Positions 14,359-17,142 of a DNA stretch of 17,142 nucleotides are shown here, piece by piece (position 1 is the first letter of the stretch; each line of letters opens with the position of its first letter). Origin of the DNA: an uncultured Lactobacillus sp. (GTDB lineage Bacteria > Bacillota > Bacilli > Lactobacillales > Lactobacillaceae). Position numbers and translations under genes: made by a program. The stretch covers positions 1-17,142 of the forward strand of contig CALNAJ010000038.1 of assembly GCA_937874695.1 (NCBI GenBank), given 5' to 3'. The notes below the pieces were generated by a model. That model had not been told where the DNA came from and did not search any database. It saw nothing but the letters and a program-made list of their open reading frames with translations.

Positions 14359-15030
14359 TTAATCGTCTTCCGGAATCCGTTGGGGATTGGGACGAGATGT
14401 GTGGCGGCCTTTGAGCCAACCTACAACAGCAGGAATCAAGGAAATAACGATGATTCCCAGAACGACTGCTGAGAAGTGTTCCTTGACGAAGGGGATGTTA
14501 CCGAAGAAGTAACCCCCGCCACAGCAGATGAACACCCAAGTCAGAGCGGCACTCACGTTGTACTTTAAGAAACGACGGTAGGGGAACTGTGACCCAGCAG
14601 CGGTAAATGGCACAAACGTCCGGATGATCGGCATGAACCGACCTAGGAAGATTGCCAAAGGACCGTGTTTTCTAAAGAACTGTTCAGATTGCGCTAATTT
14701 ATCCTTATTGATTAGACGACCGAACCACGAGTGATTGGACAGCGCAGCACCGGCACGACCACCGAGGTAGAAGTTTAGTGAGTCCCCGCCAATTGCAGCG
14801 ATTAAGAAAATTGCCACGAACAGCCAGATATTTAAGCCATAAGCCGGATTAGCGGCCAGGGCAGCCGCCGCGAAGAGCAGTGAATCCCCTGGTAAGAAGG
14901 GTAGAATCACAGCACCAGTTTCCACAAAGACGATGGCAAACAAGATGAGGTAGGTCGAGCCACCAAAGGTATTGACGATGTTGACCAAGTGGTCGTCAAT
15001 GTGGAGAACGAAATCAATTAAATAGGCCAT
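14359..15030 (-). CDS. DedA family membrane protein
   Basis: The 223-residue protein has the DedA (SNARE-associated/VTT) core. Features are FVETGAVILPFLPGDSLLFAAAALAA with the acidic and Pro-Gly-Asp residues, GGDSLNFYLGGRAG, and FLGRFMPIIRTFVPFTAAGSQFPYRRF, the conserved arginine-bearing amphipathic segment. At least four hydrophobic helices are seen, and the tail is hydrophilic. Some DedA relatives act as undecaprenyl phosphate flippases and others have broader roles in envelope lipid handling; which applies here is not known. A good AAGGAG site lies just before the ATG. It has its own promoter downstream of the PgpA-type gene and shares a bidirectional terminator with the convergent operon. 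Confidence 0.93.
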   Translation of the reverse strand: MAYLIDFVLHIDDHLVNIVNTFGGSTYLILFAIVFVETGAVILPFLPGDSLLFAAAALAANPAYGLNIWLFVAIFLIAAIGGDSLNFYLGGRAGAALSNHSWFGRLINKDKLAQSEQFFRKHGPLAIFLGRFMPIIRTFVPFTAAGSQFPYRRFLKYNVSAALTWVFICCGGGYFFGNIPFVKEHFSAVVLGIIVISLIPAVVGWLKGRHTSRPNPQRIPEDD

Positions 15031-15066
15031 TAAGGTGCTCCTTAGTTGTTATTTGATAATACCCAT

Positions 15067-15095
15067 ATTGTAGGGGTTTTTAACCGCCATGTCAG
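15067..15095 (-). promoter_or_regulatory. Strong sigma-A promoter of dedA
   Basis: Read on the minus strand, CTGACA (15095-15090, five of six) is 17 bases from TACAAT (15072-15067, five of six). It is about 37 bases before the dedA start, at normal distance. Confidence 0.75.
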
Positions 15096-15117
15096 CAGGT
15101 CCGGCGAAGCTTAACAA

Positions 15118-15130
15118 AATTGTCACAATT
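15118..15130. repeat. 13-bp palindrome AATTGTCACAATT
   Basis: A perfect 6-1-6 dyad centred at 15124 overlaps the stop codon of the PgpA-type gene and lies about 25 bases upstream of the dedA -35 box. The loop is too small for a terminator, so it could be a regulator site. No regulator can be named. Confidence 0.35.
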
Positions 15131-15641
15131 ATTTGAATGGCGTATCCTGTTCGCCAGCATCGTCGTGGGCCAAGCGAGCAGCCCCCGCCGCAGCGATTGC
15201 ACCGACCAGATCGTCCAGGAAAGTATGGATGATACCGGGCTCATGTGCGTTAAGTTTGGCAAGGATTCCTGGCTTAGTCCGGTCGATGTATCCGTAGTTG
15301 GTAAAGCCAATAGAGCCATAGAGGTCGACAATGGAGAGGGCCATGGTCTCGTCGACACCGTAGAGGCCTTCGTCACGTTCAACGATGGTTTGTAAAGGTT
15401 CCATGAGACTGTGATGTTCGGCAGCGATGTCGAGCTGAACCCCGGTAATCACGGCATTTTGTACCTCACGTTTGTTGAGGACCGTTTGAACGCTGTGTAG
15501 CGCCATCTCGGGGGAGAGATCCTTAATGTAGTCTTTTTGTAGGTAAATCACGAGGTCGGCGATGTCTTCCAAGTCAACGCCTCGTTCGTGAAGCAGGTCA
15601 ATCGTGCGTTGGCCGTAAGCAGTAGTCGGTTTAATCATCAT
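15129..15641 (-). CDS. PgpA family protein, YutG type
   Basis: The 170-residue product matches the phosphatidylglycerophosphatase A (PgpA) domain of the soluble YutG type. Features are DLEDIADLVIYLQKDYI near the N-terminus, an AVITGVQLDIAAE segment, LSIVDLYGSIGFTNYGYIDRTKPGIL, and FLDDLVGAIAAAGAARL close to the end. The enzyme family removes phosphate from phosphatidylglycerophosphate, but activity of the YutG branch is less certain than that of membrane PgpA, and no transmembrane segments are obvious. AAAGGAAG precedes tandem ATG codons; either may be used. It is transcribed away from the cyclophilin gene. dedA follows in the same direction with its own promoter, so readthrough is possible. 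Confidence 0.85.
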   Translation of the reverse strand: MMIKPTTAYGQRTIDLLHERGVDLEDIADLVIYLQKDYIKDLSPEMALHSVQTVLNKREVQNAVITGVQLDIAAEHHSLMEPLQTIVERDEGLYGVDETMALSIVDLYGSIGFTNYGYIDRTKPGILAKLNAHEPGIIHTFLDDLVGAIAAAGAARLAHDDAGEQDTPFK

Positions 15642-15675
15642 ATAACTTCCTTTCTTCTTACTATTAGGTATATCT

Positions 15676-15703
15676 AGTATAGCACCAGTGACATCAGTTG
15701 CAT
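15676..15703 (-). promoter_or_regulatory. Possible promoter of the PgpA-type gene
   Basis: On the minus strand TATACT (15681-15676) is a good -10 box, with ATGCAA (15703-15698) as a poor -35 box 16 bases upstream. That -35 hexamer is the complement of the -35 box proposed for the divergent cyclophilin gene. Confidence 0.45.
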
Positions 15704-15726
15704 TTTTCCCGTTAGGCGGTGATAAT
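15698..15726 (+). promoter_or_regulatory. Possible promoter of the cyclophilin-S1 operon
   Basis: TTGCAT (15698-15703, three of six) lies 17 bases before GATAAT (15721-15726, five of six), giving a leader of about 34 bases before the ATG at 15767. Confidence 0.5.
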
Positions 15727-15766
15727 AGATGACTAGGTAATGTTTGAAAAGATATGGAGGATAATT

Positions 15767-16357
15767 ATGACAAAGTTTCCACAAATTGATTTGGCTAACG
15801 CCAGGGGTCCACAAGTAACGATTGAAACGTCCATGGGGACCATTCAGCTGCAACTCTTCCCCGAACAAGCACCAAAGACGGTTGAAAACTTTGTAACGCA
15901 CGCCAAGGCTGGCTACTACGATGGAATGACTTTCCACCGTGTGATTCCTAACTTTATGATTCAAGGTGGGGATCCAACTGGTACTGGTATGGGTGGCGAA
16001 AGTATCTGGGGCCAACCCTTTGAAGATGAATTCTCACCTGAGTTATATAACTTGCGTGGTGCTTTATCCATGGCCAATGCGGGTCCTAATACAAATGGTA
16101 GTCAGTTCTTTATCGTTCAAGATAAGGATATGACGCCACAGATTCAGGGTCAGATGAAGGATGCTGGTTTCCCCGAAGAGATTGTTAAAGCCTACGAAAA
16201 AGGTGGGACACCATGGCTGGACTTCCGGCACACGGTATTCGGTCAGGTGATTACGGGGATGGAAGTTGTTGATGCGATTGCGGCAGTTAAGACGGATGCT
16301 AGTGATCAACCTGCAACCCCAGTCACGATGGATAAGGTTACGGTCAGCGAAGACTAG
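15767..16357 (+). CDS. Cyclophilin-type peptidyl-prolyl cis-trans isomerase
   Basis: The 196-residue protein catalyses proline cis-trans isomerisation and helps protein folding. Cyclophilin motifs are GTIQLQLFPEQAPKTVENF, the active-site FHRVIPNFMIQGGDPTGTG (Arg, Phe, Met, Gln), SMANAGPNTNGSQFFI, and WLDFRHTVFGQVI. No signal peptide or lipobox is seen, so it should be cytosolic. The start is ATG 15767, with TGGAGG at about 15755-15760; nine further upstream codons would pass through that site. An insertion after SQFFI (about 25 residues, DKDMTPQIQGQMKD) is typical of lactobacillar members as I recall. It is followed after 31 bases by the S1-domain gene, with no terminator between. Confidence 0.95.
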   Translation: MTKFPQIDLANARGPQVTIETSMGTIQLQLFPEQAPKTVENFVTHAKAGYYDGMTFHRVIPNFMIQGGDPTGTGMGGESIWGQPFEDEFSPELYNLRGALSMANAGPNTNGSQFFIVQDKDMTPQIQGQMKDAGFPEEIVKAYEKGGTPWLDFRHTVFGQVITGMEVVDAIAAVKTDASDQPATPVTMDKVTVSED

Positions 16358-16388
16358 CTGACTGGTCACAAAGATAGGAGGCGTGGCG

Positions 16389-16778
16389 ATGACGTTTAAA
16401 ATTGGCCAGAGAGTAACGGGACGGATTACAGGAATCCAACCGTATGGTGCTTTTGTTAGTCTCGGCGGTCACCGTCAAGGCTTAATTCACATTTCGGAAT
16501 GCCATTGCGGGTACGTCAAAGACATTCACGATTATTTAAAAGTTAACCAGGAAGTAAATGTGGTCGTACTTGATATTGATGAATTCACTGGTAAGATCAG
16601 TCTATCGTTGCGGTGTTTAGAGCACGTTGACTTTGGACCAGAACCAGATGAGCATCAGCATCGACACTATTGGACGAACCACCGAATCAACATTGGTTTT
16701 AAGCCAATTGACGATCGTTTATCGGGCTGGAAAGCTGAAGCGTTGCGTCATTTGGACCAAGAGAAGGCATCCTCATAA
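16389..16778 (+). CDS. cvfD: S1-domain RNA-binding protein, CvfD/YugI type
   Basis: The 129-residue product has a single S1 domain in residues about 1-75: IGQRVTGRITGIQPYGAFVSLGGHRQGLIHISE, then VNQEVNVVVLDIDEFTGKISLSLR, the standard S1 strand pattern. A C-terminal extension (HYWTNHRINIGFKPIDDRLSGWKAEALRHL) matches the CvfD/YugI (general stress protein 13) layout. In streptococci CvfD acts as a post-transcriptional regulator; a similar role here is inferred. The cysteines in ECHCGYV are notable for an S1 loop. AGGAGG at 16376-16381 is seven bases from ATG 16389; the GTG at 16383 is too close. Its stop codon lies inside the loop of the operon's terminator. Confidence 0.9.
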   Translation: MTFKIGQRVTGRITGIQPYGAFVSLGGHRQGLIHISECHCGYVKDIHDYLKVNQEVNVVVLDIDEFTGKISLSLRCLEHVDFGPEPDEHQHRHYWTNHRINIGFKPIDDRLSGWKAEALRHLDQEKASS

Positions 16779-16798
16779 CGGGGATGCTTTTATTTTTT
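16764..16798 (+). terminator. Terminator overlapping the end of the S1-domain gene
   Basis: AAGGCATCCTC (16764-16774) pairs with GGGGATGCTTT around the 5-nt loop 16775-16779 in an 11-bp stem with two G.U pairs, followed by TTTATTTTTT. The TAA stop (16776-16778) is in the loop. Confidence 0.88.
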
Positions 16799-16808
16799 GA
16801 AAAAACGC

Positions 16809-16837
16809 TTGACCAATCGTTGGATGATTGATAAGAT
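16809..16837 (+). promoter_or_regulatory. Possible distal rRNA operon promoter
   Basis: TTGACC (16809-16814, five of six) is 17 bases from TAAGAT (16832-16837, four of six), just after the S1-gene terminator. It is weaker than the two promoters downstream. Confidence 0.4.
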
Positions 16838-16914
16838 ATTACCTGTTGCTGTTTGAGACAGCTAATGCATAAATAACAAATTATTGAATAGTCATACAAA
16901 TTTGAAATTTATGC

Positions 16915-16943
16915 TTGACGAGTTAAACAGCAACTGATAGAAT
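16915..16943 (+). promoter_or_regulatory. rRNA operon promoter, upstream of the tandem pair
   Basis: TTGACG (16915-16920) and TAGAAT (16938-16943) are 17 bases apart, each five of six. A TGA immediately before the -10 box makes it an extended -10 type. The DNA upstream is AT-rich. Confidence 0.75.
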
Positions 16944-17027
16944 GATTTATGTTGTCAGGGCGTGATTCATCCGTCATTCATTGCTTCTTGGATGTTGAAT
17001 AAATATTCAGGAAGTTGAAAAAAGATG

Positions 17028-17056
17028 TTGACACGAAATTCACAACATGATATACT
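17028..17056 (+). promoter_or_regulatory. rRNA operon promoter, proximal and strongest
   Basis: A perfect TTGACA (17028-17033) is 17 bases from TATACT (17051-17056), with TGA in the extended -10 position. An AT-rich, A-tract-containing stretch (about 16995-17024) upstream resembles an UP element. Transcription should begin near 17063. Confidence 0.88.
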
Positions 17057-17100
17057 TTAAAAGTTGTCACGGAGCGATTGCTTCTCTGATAACAAGTAGA

Positions 17101-17142
17101 CCTTTGAAAACTGAACATTGTTTCGACAAACCAAATATGTGT
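17101..17142 (+). promoter_or_regulatory. rRNA leader with boxA-like antitermination element
   Basis: CCTTTGAAAACTGAACA (17101-17117) resembles the boxA/Nus-factor element in leaders of Bacillota rRNA operons. With the tandem promoters it indicates that a 16S rRNA gene begins shortly after the window; no mature 16S sequence is present here. Confidence 0.75.

Overview
The window is a chromosomal core segment of a Gram-positive Bacillota bacterium, most likely a lactobacillus (Lactobacillaceae) of roughly 50% GC judged by eye. The evidence is a complete comG operon between yebC and a YtxK-type methyltransferase plus ackA, a yunD-yutD-yutF-TIGR01906 operon, strong AGGAGG-type ribosome binding sites, and an rRNA promoter and leader at the right edge. 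Genus and species are not fixed by the sequence. Family names come from recalled motifs and gene order, not from a database search.

Left part (1-6962): yebC ends at a good terminator. About 180 bases with no convincing gene follow, then a second terminator, then comGA-GB-GC-GD-GE-GF-GG. These genes overlap or nearly touch and encode the competence pseudopilus ATPase, membrane platform and five pilin-like proteins. Next come a class I SAM methyltransferase that seems to start at CTG, and acetate kinase ackA, which closes with a terminator.

Middle part (6963-10617): a monocistronic CycA-like amino acid permease has repeat-rich promoter DNA and its own terminator. An aldo/keto reductase and a small metallophosphoesterase follow as a pair. 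The 416-base gap after them (10202-10617) holds the most unusual object in the window. Positions about 10291-10575 fold on paper into a long rod capped by a three-hairpin head, with many G.U pairs on the + strand. I call this a candidate structured RNA of unknown family.

Right part (10618-17142): a four-gene operon encodes a YunD-like 5'-nucleotidase-family phosphatase, YutD with a long low-complexity tail, the HAD phosphatase YutF, and a TIGR01906-type membrane protein that starts at TTG. It ends at a bidirectional terminator shared with the convergent dedA gene. dedA and a PgpA/YutG-type gene lie on the minus strand. Divergent from them run a cyclophilin and an S1-domain protein (CvfD/YugI type), whose terminator hairpin contains its own stop codon. 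The last 340 bases carry two strong, and possibly three, sigma-A promoters and a boxA-like leader element, so a 16S rRNA gene should begin just beyond the window.

No CRISPR array, transposase, tRNA or prophage gene was seen. Most of the window is ordinary core genome. The items worth following up are the structured RNA candidate, the two-terminator interval before comG, the CTG start, the YutD tail and the permease control region.
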